Origin: Strigamia acuminata
Lineage: Eukaryota > Arthropoda > Chilopoda > Geophilomorpha > Linotaeniidae
Reading direction: 5' to 3'
DNA length: 64,000 nt
NCBI GenBank assembly: GCA_949358305.1
Contig: OX442314.1
Coordinates: 41,918,581-41,982,580 of the forward strand
Numbering within the stretch: the first letter of the stretch is position 1; each line of letters opens with the position of its first letter. Shown in pieces: positions 33,969-44,353 of the stretch. The notes under the pieces were generated by a model, which saw only the letters and a list, made by a program, of their open reading frames with translations, was not told where the DNA came from and searched no databases. A program made the translations under genes and the position numbers.

Positions 33969-34323
33969 AACTTGTGATGATTACAAATCGATAGTTATCA
34001 ATGTTCACCATAGATGGCGCTGTTTAACCAACGCGCGTATTTCAAACTCGGTTAAAACTAAAAAGCGTAATAAATTATTACTTGGACACGGTGAATAAAA
34101 TATAACTATTTTATTCAATATGAATTAAGTATTAATTACTTGATGATGTTGATTCTATCGAATCAATATCCACTTTACTTACCAGTCGAAGGGAACCAAT
34201 CGGACCCTTCCGGACCCCAACTGGGCCCATCTGGACATAGTCATATATTAGGTCCGGACTAGTGACCCACGAATCCGCCGATTCGTACGCTGATTGGCTG
34301 TCGCCAATCTAGTAGTTCTACAG

Positions 34324-34336
34324 AACTATATAAGCT
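34324..34336 (+). promoter_or_regulatory. LTR TATA box
   Basis: CTATATAAGC, a good TATA match, about 350 bp into the LTR and followed by a pyrimidine-rich segment (gtttctcacttcccccg). The same site is at about 46964 in the 3' LTR. Confidence 0.65.
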
Positions 34337-34775
34337 CCAGTTTCTCACTTCCCCCGTAGCTTGATAACTGAACTTGTATATTGTCTGTAGTTGAATTGTT
34401 ATCGTTTGATTTCATTATTCTCTATCGACACATCAGGCCACCTCAGCTCTCCACAGTTAGTATTCATTACTATTTTGTTATTGCTGTTGTAGGGCTATTT
34501 CGGGAAGGCTAACTCCGGTAATAGACATGCATTCGCATGAAATGGCCCCGTAACGTTAGCCAGCTGTTCTACGGGACAGTAGGACTTCGTACGGTGGCTT
34601 AATATAACGGTCGTATACAGTACGACCTTGCTAAATAAAAGTAGGTCCCTCAGCTAACTGGCCTCAGTCCGCTGCAGGGTGGTTGTTGTAAACAGCCCTC
34701 GCAGGTTCCCGTCTTTTCTCGATTGGTCCTTCCGCACGTTAAAAGTCGGTAAAAGCCTAATATACAGGTAACACG

Positions 34776-35260
34776 CCGGGTTGGTAGCCCGTGAGTAATA
34801 TCTAAAGATGTTGCGATAAAACAACTACCTGGATAATGGTAATCCAATGGCAGTGGCCAATTAATATTTTACCCGGTGCTCGATCGTTGGATCCCGCCAT
34901 CGTAAGGCATGCTGGCGGATGGAGGAGTCAAATCCTCCCGCGATGGTTCTCTCGACCGTCGTGACGGTCCCCGCCCCATCGTACCCTCCGGGTTAGTAAC
35001 CCGTGAACAGGAGTTGAACAACACTGTGTTAAATAAATTACTCGGGCATTGGTAATCCTGTATTGGCAATATCTTCTAAACCCGGTAAGTCCATAGAAAT
35101 GTTTACCTGGTGGTTGGTACCACCGATAGCGAGTTAAAGCACACAATTAAATACTCGGCGCCTGATCACGAGATCTTGTCGTCGTAAGGCATGCTGGCGG
35201 ATGGAGTCTCAACAACTCCCGCGACGTTCTCTCAATTGTCGTGACGGTCCCCGCCCAATT
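34776..35260 (+). repeat. Duplicated structured module in the LTR (two units)
   Basis: Each unit starts with CCGGGTTRGTARCCCGTGA (34776 and 34988), contains an ACCCGGT block, and ends in CGTAAGGCATGCTGGCGGAT, a short stem-loop, CTCTC, and GTCGTGACGGTCCCCGCCC (ends at about 34977 and 35258). The stem is GGAGG/CCTCC in unit 1 (34921-34938) and GGAGT/ACTCC in unit 2 (35203-35219), so a base pair changed on both sides. A second hairpin GACCGTC-gt-GACGGTC (34954-34969) becomes a G-U-containing stem in unit 2. GGCGG and CCGCC could close the whole as a three-way junction. The module is repeated in the 3' LTR at +12,636. Confidence 0.75.
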
Positions 35261-35715
35261 AATATTTATACAACAATTCATTTGTTGTATTCCACTAATT
35301 ACTTTACTTTTATTCATTTGGAATATGGAATATTCTGCTGAATAATCCTACTTATGCGAAGGACTCTTCGCATTTTTAGATACTCGAGCTGCGGACCAAA
35401 TACGTCTCCGTAGCGATATTTGTGACGATGCCGCAAGTCAGCCGTATCCCTCTGGCTTCGCCCGGATCCTCAACCAGTTGATGCCGCCCGTTTACACGCG
35501 TCAAGAACCCATATTTTGTTGTTAATATTTAGTAATAAATATGTTATGTCACACCAAAACTGTAAGTTATTTCCACTTGATCACATATTCATGTTTGTAA
35601 GGGCTTCCGTAGCTTATCTCGGTTAGGTTGTTGCTAAACTTAGCAACGTCTTGTATAAACCGAATTATCTATCTTAAAAGGACTAATAAATTAGCCCAAA
35701 AGTAGAATCGTCACA

Positions 35716-36858
35716 AGTGGAGGTTCTACCGAGATAGGCTGCCTAAATTTAAAATAAATTTTGAAGTTTTTCGTGTGTTTATGAGAATTCGGAAATGTGC
35801 TTACAGTGATAAAATTTCAAATGAAATTTTTTGGATGTGTAAAATCAGTTTCGAACGAAATTTATATTTGCGTTTAATATATTTTATTCTGTTTTAGAAC
35901 TTCTCGCAAGAAAATAAGTGTAATTCACTTTATTCCGATTTTCCGTCGTGGAAATTATGTGTTTTAACAAAACTAATAATTTCTACCACGTGGTCAGGCC
36001 TAAAGGCCCAACCCTGAGAATAAGAATCTTGCCCGGACTTGTTGAAGTTGGTTCCGCCCGGGTAACGTCATTTTGTCGTCGACAATCTGACAAAACCACG
36101 CGGGTAGGCCTAATTTTGAAAAGTTCGACTTTGACAGAATTCTTAAAGAATTCTATCAATTTAACAGTTGCCTTATTTTTAGAATGTTCCAAATAAGTAA
36201 TTTTGCTTGAGACTTCAAGTTAAACCTAAATTTATTTGCCTAAATAAATAGAAGGAAAATTGACATTTTCCGAAGGAATTAAAATTTATATTTTATTTCA
36301 AAGTGGGTTTACCTTATTTTACAGACTTGATCTACATTAAAATGTTGGTTAAAAATCGTGATCTCAAGCCATTGAAATCGAATTATACGAATGGAATACC
36401 ATTCGAATTTTAGCGAAGAAGAATTCTTACTGTTGTGTTGCCTAGCAACCCGTGTTGTGCAGAAAAGCCATCGATTCAAACGAATCGGCGCGTCTTTTGA
36501 AATTACGAGTTTTAAAACTTTAAAAAATTTCCACAAAGGTGATCATTCATTTATTAATAAATGCGGTGATATTTTAAAATATTTTGAAAAGTATCCATTT
36601 TGTTTGGTGACTACGTCATAACACTGGAATCTGTCAAGATTACGGTTCCACGAACTTGATGATTTCCACCAATCTCGGACGAGATTGGACTCTCGCGAGA
36701 CTAGCGTTGATATTTGACCAATCAGAGAGGTGTATCGAAGTACCCTTACTTCCTTTCGAACTAGTGTGACCACTGCTTCGTTTGCGATCCTCCTGAACGT
36801 TTGCAACTTCATCGTTATCTCTCAGACTTAGGAAATTTTCTTAGTTTTAAGTTTAGTT
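35716..36858 (+). promoter_or_regulatory. Leader of element 2 with possible primer-binding site
   Basis: Two bases after the LTR comes TGGAGGTTCTACCGAGAT (35718-35735), placed and started (TGG) like a primer-binding site. I could not match it to the 3' end of a known tRNA from memory. The remaining 1.1 kb has no conserved frame and presumably holds packaging signals and the 5' splice site used for the third ORF, neither of which I can identify with certainty. Confidence 0.45.
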
Positions 36859-39105
36859 ATGACTAATAACCAGCATAACATGAACACCCGTGGTAAGGAA
36901 AGAACTTGTTTGACCGGTGGAATGAATCTATCCGGGTTTGTACCTGTTCCTAATGGAATTGAAGAAGTGGGAAACCACGCGGTCCATAATGGCGTTTCAA
37001 ATGAAACAGCCGGACCATCTGGAGAGAATAGGGCTCCACGAGAACCTACTCCGCCTGGAGAAGAGGAATGCATTCCTGAAGGTTCTCATTTAGGCCGAGG
37101 CGGTCTATTATTTTGTCAGGATCACGGTTTGAACCCAAACCAATTTAGATCTTTGACTGAAGTGTTAGATTTTGTACACGCGCAACGTGCTACGTCGGAG
37201 CAACCTAATTCCCCAGCCAGCCAAAGATTAAATAATTTTAGTCCCACTCCTTCGACGCCTATTTCTAGATATAGAAATAAAAATGCACAACCTCCTCGTC
37301 AAGATCAGTCGAATTTGACACCAGGAGATTTTAATCGTGCTTTCCAACAACGATTACGAGCGAATAACTTCGCTCGCAACCAACAAAGAGGATTTACAAA
37401 TCCAGAGAACTTTGAGAATACGTTCAACAGAGCGAATTTGGGTCCGCCTAATATGGCCAACCCTAATCCAAGTTTTCCAAACGGATCAAATAGTTGTCCG
37501 AATCTCGCTGGAAATTTGAACCCAAATTCAGGTGCGACAAGAGGTCCAAACCGCCGTTTTGACCCAAATTCCAGATTTGCAAACAATTCTAGTCCAGCAC
37601 CTAACATGCAAAGGGGTCATCCAGTTCCTCCGAACTCGAATAACCTAAATAATCCGAACGATTTAAATAATCCTTCTACTGGAACTCCAGGAAATTCAAA
37701 TAACTATTTGAATCGGGGTACGCCAGGTAATTCGAACTATCGTCCGAATTTTGGTAATCAAGAAAGTTCGCACAACCGTCCGAATTTTAACAATCGAGAT
37801 AATTCTAATAGTCATTCGAATTATGGGAACCAAGGTAATTCGAATAACCATTCGAATTTTGGTAACCACAGTAGACCGAATCAAGGAGGGTCGAATAATT
37901 TCAACCCCAACAATGGTGGCTCAAGTCAAAATAACTCGAGTCAACTAAACAATGGCGGATCGTCAAAAGACAATTCGCGCCCCCCCAGTAGCTTTGGAAT
38001 GACGGCTGATGACCTCGCGTCAATTGCCACAACCATGCACAAGTTGATGCAGGCAGGAAAAAGTTCCGCCACTGTCCCTCAAACTAACTGTTTGAAACCA
38101 CCAGATATCCCTGTATTCTCCGGAAAAGCAGAAGAAAGCGAACGCTTTCTCAATATTGTAAAAAATGTCGCTTTCCTGCGAAACATGTCACTCGATGACA
38201 TGCTTGTTAAAGGCGTGGCCGGTTATTTAACCGAGCAAGCGCATGGTTGGTTTCATGAAAGGAGAGAAGATTTCATATCTTGGGAAGTATTTGAACAGGC
38301 GTTCAAAGAGCGGTTTGTAGCCACTCGACAAGAGCGGACAAACCAACTAACTAAGTTGAAACAACTAGAAACAGAAAGTCTTTACGACTTTATGCACAAA
38401 TATTACCAGTTATGGATATTACAAGACAGTCTTGATGCAAAAGGGGCTGGTTGTCTTTTTATCGGGAGTGTAACTCCTGCTAATGATTTGCTTTTGCATA
38501 CGCAAGGCATAGCGGATTTGCCTCTGACAGAGATTTATGCCGTTATAACAAAAAATAAAGGCTTGTACAGTCGTACAGCTAATAGAGCAAGGGAAAATAT
38601 TTCCAATCCAGTTGTTTTCCCACCTCGGAAAACTGACACTCGTCCTCAGCCAAAGACAAATGTTAAATCTTTAACTTTGGATTCACAAGAACAACTTAAT
38701 ATTTGTGATGAAGAGTTACCTGAGGAGTGTGAGGCCGTTTATCTAATAAATGGAGTAGTAGATCAGACCAGACGTGGTCAATTAGTTTGTTACCACTGTA
38801 AGAAACCAGGACACATGCGTCGAGAATGTCCAGATTTAAAACCACGTGCAAATTTCAACTCTGAAGAGTTGCAAAAACGAAGTACGCCGGATTCCCCGAC
38901 TGTGGATCCGACTTCTAAACGATCTAATAATAGGTGGATAACTCAAGAAGTGTTGGATGCAACACTAGATGCTAAACTTGATGCGAAATTAAATACTTTT
39001 GAAAATAAGTTACAGACTTCGCTGACTAACTCGTTGGCAGAAATGGTCAAGACTTTGATCAAGCCAGAATCTGCTGATTCAAGTGCGACTAGTTCAAAAA
39101 ACTAG
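36859..39105 (+). CDS. Gag (capsid/nucleocapsid) of element 2
   Basis: 748 residues from ATG 36859 to TAG 39103-39105. After a Pro/Glu-rich N-terminus there is a long Asn/Pro/Gly-rich low-complexity segment (about residues 110-375, with repeated NNRPNF/GNSNNHSN-like words). A Retrotrans_gag-type capsid region follows at about 410-560 (HGWFHERREDFISWEVFEQA, KLKQLETESLYDF). One CCHC zinc knuckle, CYHCKKPGHMRREC, sits at about residues 644-657. The C-terminal 90 residues include a coiled-coil-like stretch (DATLDAKLDAKLNTFENKLQ). The stop is directly preceded by the heptamer A AAA AAC, a classic -1 slippery sequence. Confidence 0.95.
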   Translation: MTNNQHNMNTRGKERTCLTGGMNLSGFVPVPNGIEEVGNHAVHNGVSNETAGPSGENRAPREPTPPGEEECIPEGSHLGRGGLLFCQDHGLNPNQFRSLTEVLDFVHAQRATSEQPNSPASQRLNNFSPTPSTPISRYRNKNAQPPRQDQSNLTPGDFNRAFQQRLRANNFARNQQRGFTNPENFENTFNRANLGPPNMANPNPSFPNGSNSCPNLAGNLNPNSGATRGPNRRFDPNSRFANNSSPAPNMQRGHPVPPNSNNLNNPNDLNNPSTGTPGNSNNYLNRGTPGNSNYRPNFGNQESSHNRPNFNNRDNSNSHSNYGNQGNSNNHSNFGNHSRPNQGGSNNFNPNNGGSSQNNSSQLNNGGSSKDNSRPPSSFGMTADDLASIATTMHKLMQAGKSSATVPQTNCLKPPDIPVFSGKAEESERFLNIVKNVAFLRNMSLDDMLVKGVAGYLTEQAHGWFHERREDFISWEVFEQAFKERFVATRQERTNQLTKLKQLETESLYDFMHKYYQLWILQDSLDAKGAGCLFIGSVTPANDLLLHTQGIADLPLTEIYAVITKNKGLYSRTANRARENISNPVVFPPRKTDTRPQPKTNVKSLTLDSQEQLNICDEELPEECEAVYLINGVVDQTRRGQLVCYHCKKPGHMRRECPDLKPRANFNSEELQKRSTPDSPTVDPTSKRSNNRWITQEVLDATLDAKLDAKLNTFENKLQTSLTNSLAEMVKTLIKPESADSSATSSKN

Positions 39106-39140
39106 ATCCGGGGGAAGAAGGTTTATTCCATCCCCCAGAA
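39096..39140 (+). promoter_or_regulatory. Putative -1 ribosomal frameshift signal at the gag stop
   Basis: A AAA AAC (39096-39102) in the gag frame directly before the TAG, then a 7-base spacer (tagatcc) and a potential stem GGGGGA/TCCCCC (about 39110-39135, 15-base loop). This is the standard arrangement for -1 frameshifting. The -1 frame stays open to 39341 and overlaps the pol frame. Confidence 0.6.
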
Positions 39141-39268
39141 GTGGCTAATGCTACGTCGGAATCTTTATTTATGGATGTAGACACAACTTGTCTTGAAGTA
39201 GCCACTAGTCATAGTGGCGGAGTAGAGGAAAATCTGCAAGAAATGACAGAACAATTAAAAAATCTGAC

Positions 39269-42200
39269 ATTGTTTCCCCACAAGTGTTACACGAAGAAAT
39301 TCTGTAGACTTCGCCGACTCAACAGTCATAGGCGGCAATAATTTGCACAATATTACTTTAGGTAATAATAAAGATGATCCTCGAATGAAGATCACAATTG
39401 GTGGGCTCACCTACAACGCGCTCATGGATACAGGAGCATCTCAATGTTACATTGGGGAACAACTCTTGTCTGAAACTCAGGCTTTGCCAGAATTTTTGCA
39501 AGAGGCCCCCAGAAACATGTTGGTTAACGCTGTAGGCGTAGCACACAAGCCTGTCGGACAAATAACTTTGTGCGTGCAATGGGCTGTTGAATTTACACCA
39601 ATGAATTTCATCGTTTTAGCAAAACGAGTTTGTGGCTTGATACTTGGTCACAATTTCATGCGCAGACAGAAAATTAGTCCGCATCCACATTTACAAGAGT
39701 TCTCTTGTGCAGATAAACCTAATTGGTCCGCTCCTTATGAATCGGAAGAAGCCAATTTGGCCCTCGCCCCGTTGAATCGAATTACTTTCGATTATTTAGG
39801 ACTGTCGTCCACTCTCAACTCAATTGAGTTAACAGACACTCCTGTGTTGACTTGGGATGAAAAATTAGTTGAGGAGAGCGACTGCACTCCGGAACAAAGA
39901 CTAGCACTTCGCGAAGTGGTTAACTCGATACCGAATGTATTTCGTGATCAAGTTGGGTGCACTAACGTGACCCAACATCGTATTAAGTTCAAAGAAGGGC
40001 ATTCATTGCCCAAAATGCAGTATAGAATGTATAACCCGGCCAAGAGAGCCATTATGACCAAACTAGCTGCAGAATTGGAACAGGATGGACTCATTGAAAA
40101 GGCCAAAGGGCCCTTCATAAGTCATCCCGTCATTGTTGCGAAGCCTGACGGCTCGTATAGGATGTGCATTGACTACCGGTGGCTAAATGCCATCACTGAA
40201 GTCGAAGTAATACAAATGCCAAGTATTGACCTTTTGTTGCATAATACTGGTCCGGCAAAGTATTTTACGTCTATTGACCTTGTTAAAGGTTACTACCAAG
40301 TCGAAATGTGTGAGGAAGATCGTCCAAAAACGGCGTTTTATACGCCAAACGGCCCTTATCAATTTGTGCGAATGCCATCCGGCCTTTGCAATGCGCCTTG
40401 TACTTTCCAACGTCTGATGGAAGGCATTTTAGGTTCAGCTTTACAAGACTACGCGTTAGTTTATTTGGATGACGTAATTGTGTATTCAGATAATTGGGAT
40501 GATCATCTCAAACATGTTCGAGATGTTTTGGAAAGGCTTAACCAAGCCAACATGACAATAAATAAAGCGAAATCTCGTTTTGGGCGTACAGAATTAAAAT
40601 TCTTGGGCCACTGGATTAAACCCGAAGGTCTCTTCGGTGATCCCGATAAAATATCGGCGATCATGAAATTTCCCACCCCCACGTGTGCTAAAGACATTCA
40701 GCGCTTTCACGGCATGACTAACTTCTTCAGGAAGTTTGTTCCAAATCACGGAACTATTGCCGCACCATACACACGTATGATGAATGAGAAAACTCCATTT
40801 GAATGGGGAGATGAGCAGACAGAAGCTTTTAATAAAATTAAAGAGCTACTTTGTGGTGACAATTGTCTACACAAACCAGATATGACTTTGCCATTTGTTG
40901 TCATGACTGACGCTTCACATGAAGGCTTAGGAGCTGTCCTTTGCCAAGATGTCGATATATTCGATGAAAAGAAGCAGAAAAACATTTCTGTACCCAGACC
41001 TGTAGCTTATGCAAGCAGAGTGTTACGTGGAGCGGAGAAGCGTTATACAACGCCGGAACTCGAATGTCTCGCAGTTGTGTGGGCTATTGATCGATTTAAA
41101 CCATATCTCGAATATGGTACATTCACTTTAGAGTCAGATGCAGAAGCACTGAAATGGTTGATGCGAACGCCTGAACCATCTGGGAAATTTGGCCGTTGGG
41201 CCTTAAGAATCCAATGTGGAAATTTTAAAATTGTTTTTCGAAAAGGTGCTGCTAACCAAGTTGCAGACGCACTTTCTAGAGCCCCACTAACAGAGGAAGA
41301 CATTCCTCTTCGTGATCATGTGGAACCCGTTGAAATTAAACAATACTGGCCTGAATGGGACGGAAATCCTTCTGTTTCATTAAATCGTGCCCCAGAAAAA
41401 CGAGAATATTTGGCTAGTGTGCGTTCCTATTTTTCAGAAAATTCTAAAGAATGTTCTGAAGAAAAGGAGGGGGAGGAAGTACAAGAAACCTTGTACAGTG
41501 CATTGACTGAAGTACTTAAAGAAGTCCCTCCTACAAGGAGAGAAATAATAGATGCTCAGTTACTAGATACTGAATGCAAACGCATTCGGGAATATTTATT
41601 AAATGACAAGGTTGTTGGGATACCACAATCTGAAATAAAAGAATGGAAAAACAAAGTCAAAAACTATTGTTTAGACAAAAAAGAAGTTGATGGTGATCAA
41701 ATGATCATCTATTTTAACCCTTCATTCGAAGAGGAATTAAACGATTCGGGAAACGGCTTTAAAGCCGTTGTACCCAGTTCACTCGTAAAACGAGTACTCT
41801 TCGCTTGTCATGGCCACCCCCTAAGCGGTCACGCTGGGATGAGTAAGACGCTTGAGAAAACGCGTTTAATATATTTCTGGCCTGGTATGAGTAGAAGTGT
41901 CAGGAACTACGTCAAAAGCTGCACGCACTGTGCTCAGTACAAACCTATTCAACAGAAAAGGCACGCAGCTCCTTACACACCCCACAACATGACCAATCCT
42001 TGGGAATGTATTAACATGGACTTGATGGGCCCAAAACCCGCGGGAAGGTCCCAAAACCAGTATATTTTTGTCATTATTGACAATTGTACCAAGTTCGTTG
42101 AAATTAAGGCTTTGACAAAAGCCACGAGCGCTAACTGCGTTCAAGAATTAAGATCTGTTACAAACAGATGGGGACACCCCAAAAAGATTGTGAGTGATAA

Positions 42201-43299
42201 CGGAAAACAATTTGTTTCCGATATTTACAATGAGTATTGCGATATGTACAACATTCGCCCGTCTCATACGAGCACGTATCATGCCCAGGCGAACCCGACA
42301 GAGCGAGCCAATAGAGATATAAAGACGATGCTGGCCCTGTACACAGACGTGCACACGCAATGGCCACGATATTTAGATGAATTCGCGTTCGCGATGAGAA
42401 ATAATGTCTCAGCGGCAATAGGCTCAAGCCCGATGCTACTGAACACGGGACGAATCGTAACATTACCTTTCGACCCAAGGATTATCAAACATGCCAATCC
42501 ATTTGACAAAGAAAATCCAGAAAAATATGTCAGAGTACTATTGGATGTATTGCGCAGATCGCATCAAGAGATGCATCGCAGAATTCAATTGAATTTTGAA
42601 CGACATAGGAAAATACACGAACAAAAGTTCGTAATTACGGAGTTCGAAGTTGGAGATTTAGTTTGGAAACAGACTCACATTCTCTCGTGCGCAGATAAAA
42701 ATATCTCCGCTGGATTTGCCGAGAAGAGAGATGGACCGTGGGAAATTACTAAAGTACTTCCAGGCGGAGCGTATAAATTACGCAAATTAGCTGATGGTTC
42801 GATTGAAAAATCAGTAAATATTAAAGCGTTGTATCCTTATACTCCGTCGTACCCGATTGAGACTTGGAAAGTAGGACAAAAGTCCGCCTCTTACTCGCCT
42901 CAAGAAAATCCTAAATGGATGGATGAAAGTAACCAACTTCCGGATGCTGAAGAAATGGAATTAATTCCTGAAACTTCTTCAGAAATTCCAATGGAATTAT
43001 CCGACTCAACTTCGGTGCAAATTGACAAATCTGCGCCCATTAAGTCTAAACATAGACATAGACAACGATTAACTGCTACAGAAAAGAAAGCGGCATTGAA
43101 AAGAGGTGAAACTCCAAAGAAACCACCTCGAAAACCCCGCAAACCCCAACCGATAGTTCCACGAACTAGCACTCGTCCACGACGAGAACGAAAACCAAAT
43201 CCTAAATATGCAGATGAAAATTTCGTGCGAAACATCACTGCAGTATTTAAAAAACCATACCAACAACGAGGAAAAGCCTCAAAGTTTTGTTGGAATTGA
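39269..43299 (+). CDS. Pol polyprotein of element 2 (protease, RT, RNase H, integrase)
   Basis: The frame is open from 39269 to the TGA at 43297-43299 (about 1,340 codons). Domains in order: aspartic protease with LMDTGASQCYIG, RT with FTSIDLVKGYYQVEM and YLDDVIVYSDN, RNase H with MTDASHEGLGAVL, TPELECLAVVWA and ADALSRAP, integrase with HGHPLSGHAG and CTHCAQYK (HHCC), a D-D-E core (NMDLMGP, VSDNGKQFVSD, ANPTERANRDIK) and a GPWEITKVLPGGAY segment. The C-terminal 130 residues are basic and Pro/Arg-rich (KKPPRKPRKPQPIVPRTSTR). Pol is in the same frame as gag but separated by several stops; the linking frame 39105-39341 lies one base off. So production as Gag-Pol needs a second shift, or this copy has an indel. 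Confidence 0.95.
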
Positions 43300-44353
43300 T
43301 AAGTTTTATTCAAAACTTGAAGACTGTAATTATTTACATGTCTGACAGGTGTAGTGATTTATAATCTCAACACCGGGGGACAAGATATTACGATATTTAT
43401 CGAAATTTATATTAAAATATGAATTTGTTGCGATGAATTAAATATTCGGTAGAATATTTTAATTTTTTGGTCGTATTTACATGTATTTTAACCAAAATAC
43501 AGAGAATTACTTTGAAAAGTGATAATCTCGCGTAATTACGAAGGTACGAGACTTACGAGGTGTGATTAAACCTCGAACCCGACAATTAATAGGGAATAAA
43601 ATTCCCAGGGTTCATTGCACACAAACACTTCGTAATACACACGGATACTAGTGACTTCGTCCCTTCGACCCGTCTTCATTCTTTCGACTTGAGAATTTCA
43701 ACGCTAATTCATTTAGTCGACTCAAACAGGAAAATTAGCTTCAACCGTAAGTAGTTTTCAATAATATTCTTTGACCAAAGAATTTAAAAGAATTGTTCGC
43801 AACAATTGGTAAAATATCGGCGTCCCGATAAAGGTTATAAATTCACGTGCTGTTATAAGCGTGAATCGGCATTAAATCATTCTGGAAGTTTAGCTATTCA
43901 GTCGAATAGTTGGGTTAAAATTAATAATGAATTATTAAGTTTTAAGTATGTAGGCACTAATTATTTAAATCAAGTCGCGGTCGAGGCTTGCATAAATTAT
44001 TTAGCGGTGAATTTTCGATTTGAGATATTTATTAGACTAAGTGTTAATTAATTAATACGAAAGTTATCTTTGATATTCGAAAAGTTGGATTAAATAGTTT
44101 AAAGAAACTAAAAGAATTTTTCTTTTGAAAAATCAACAAGTTGCGATTTTCGATGAAAATCTTTGCCGGCGAGTCCATTCTCGTGTCATAAACACAAGGG
44201 GAATGTGACTCATTAGTGTCACATGTTGAGGGTTATAAATAACTCGAGTTGTGTATTTTTCGTTGCGAACAATACGTTTAAATTCCTTGGACTCAAGGAA
44301 TGACTATTTAGAGTGGAATTATTTTTAATAAAATAATTTATTTGCGTCTGCAG
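43300..44353 (+). promoter_or_regulatory. Inter-ORF region of element 2 with exon, intron and splice acceptor
   Basis: A strong donor (CAACC|GTAAGTAG) lies at 43747 and a 3' splice site (tttgcgtctgcag) ends at 44353, directly in front of the ATG of the third ORF. The 604-nt intron holds an 81-codon frame (43806-44051) of no recognisable kind. The plan matches element 1 (donor at 3475). The upstream exon could come from a promoter within 43300-43700 or be joined to the 5' leader. Confidence 0.55.

Larger units (their letters stand above)
33973..35715 (+). repeat. 5' LTR of element 2
   Basis: Begins TGTGATGATT and ends TCGTCACA. A TATA box (CTATATAAGC) lies near 34328, followed by a plausible start region. 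AATAAA motifs are at 34634 and about 35533. The middle holds a duplicated, GC-rich, hairpin-forming module (34776-35258). Minus-strand frames inside (34650-34847, 34869-35069, 34928-35146) are by-products and repeat exactly in the 3' LTR. Confidence 0.97.

Noticed and set aside
34650-35146. Minus-strand frames in the LTRs (repeated at 47286-47782) as genes
   Set aside because: They are short, lack domains, and repeat only because the LTRs are duplicated.
34900-35260. Hammerhead ribozyme in the LTR module
   Set aside because: The conserved CUGANGA and GAAA core elements are not present around the hairpins, although the three-way-junction shape prompted the idea.
39141-39341. Independent 66-codon gene between gag and pol
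   Set aside because: Better explained as the -1 frame that links gag to pol.
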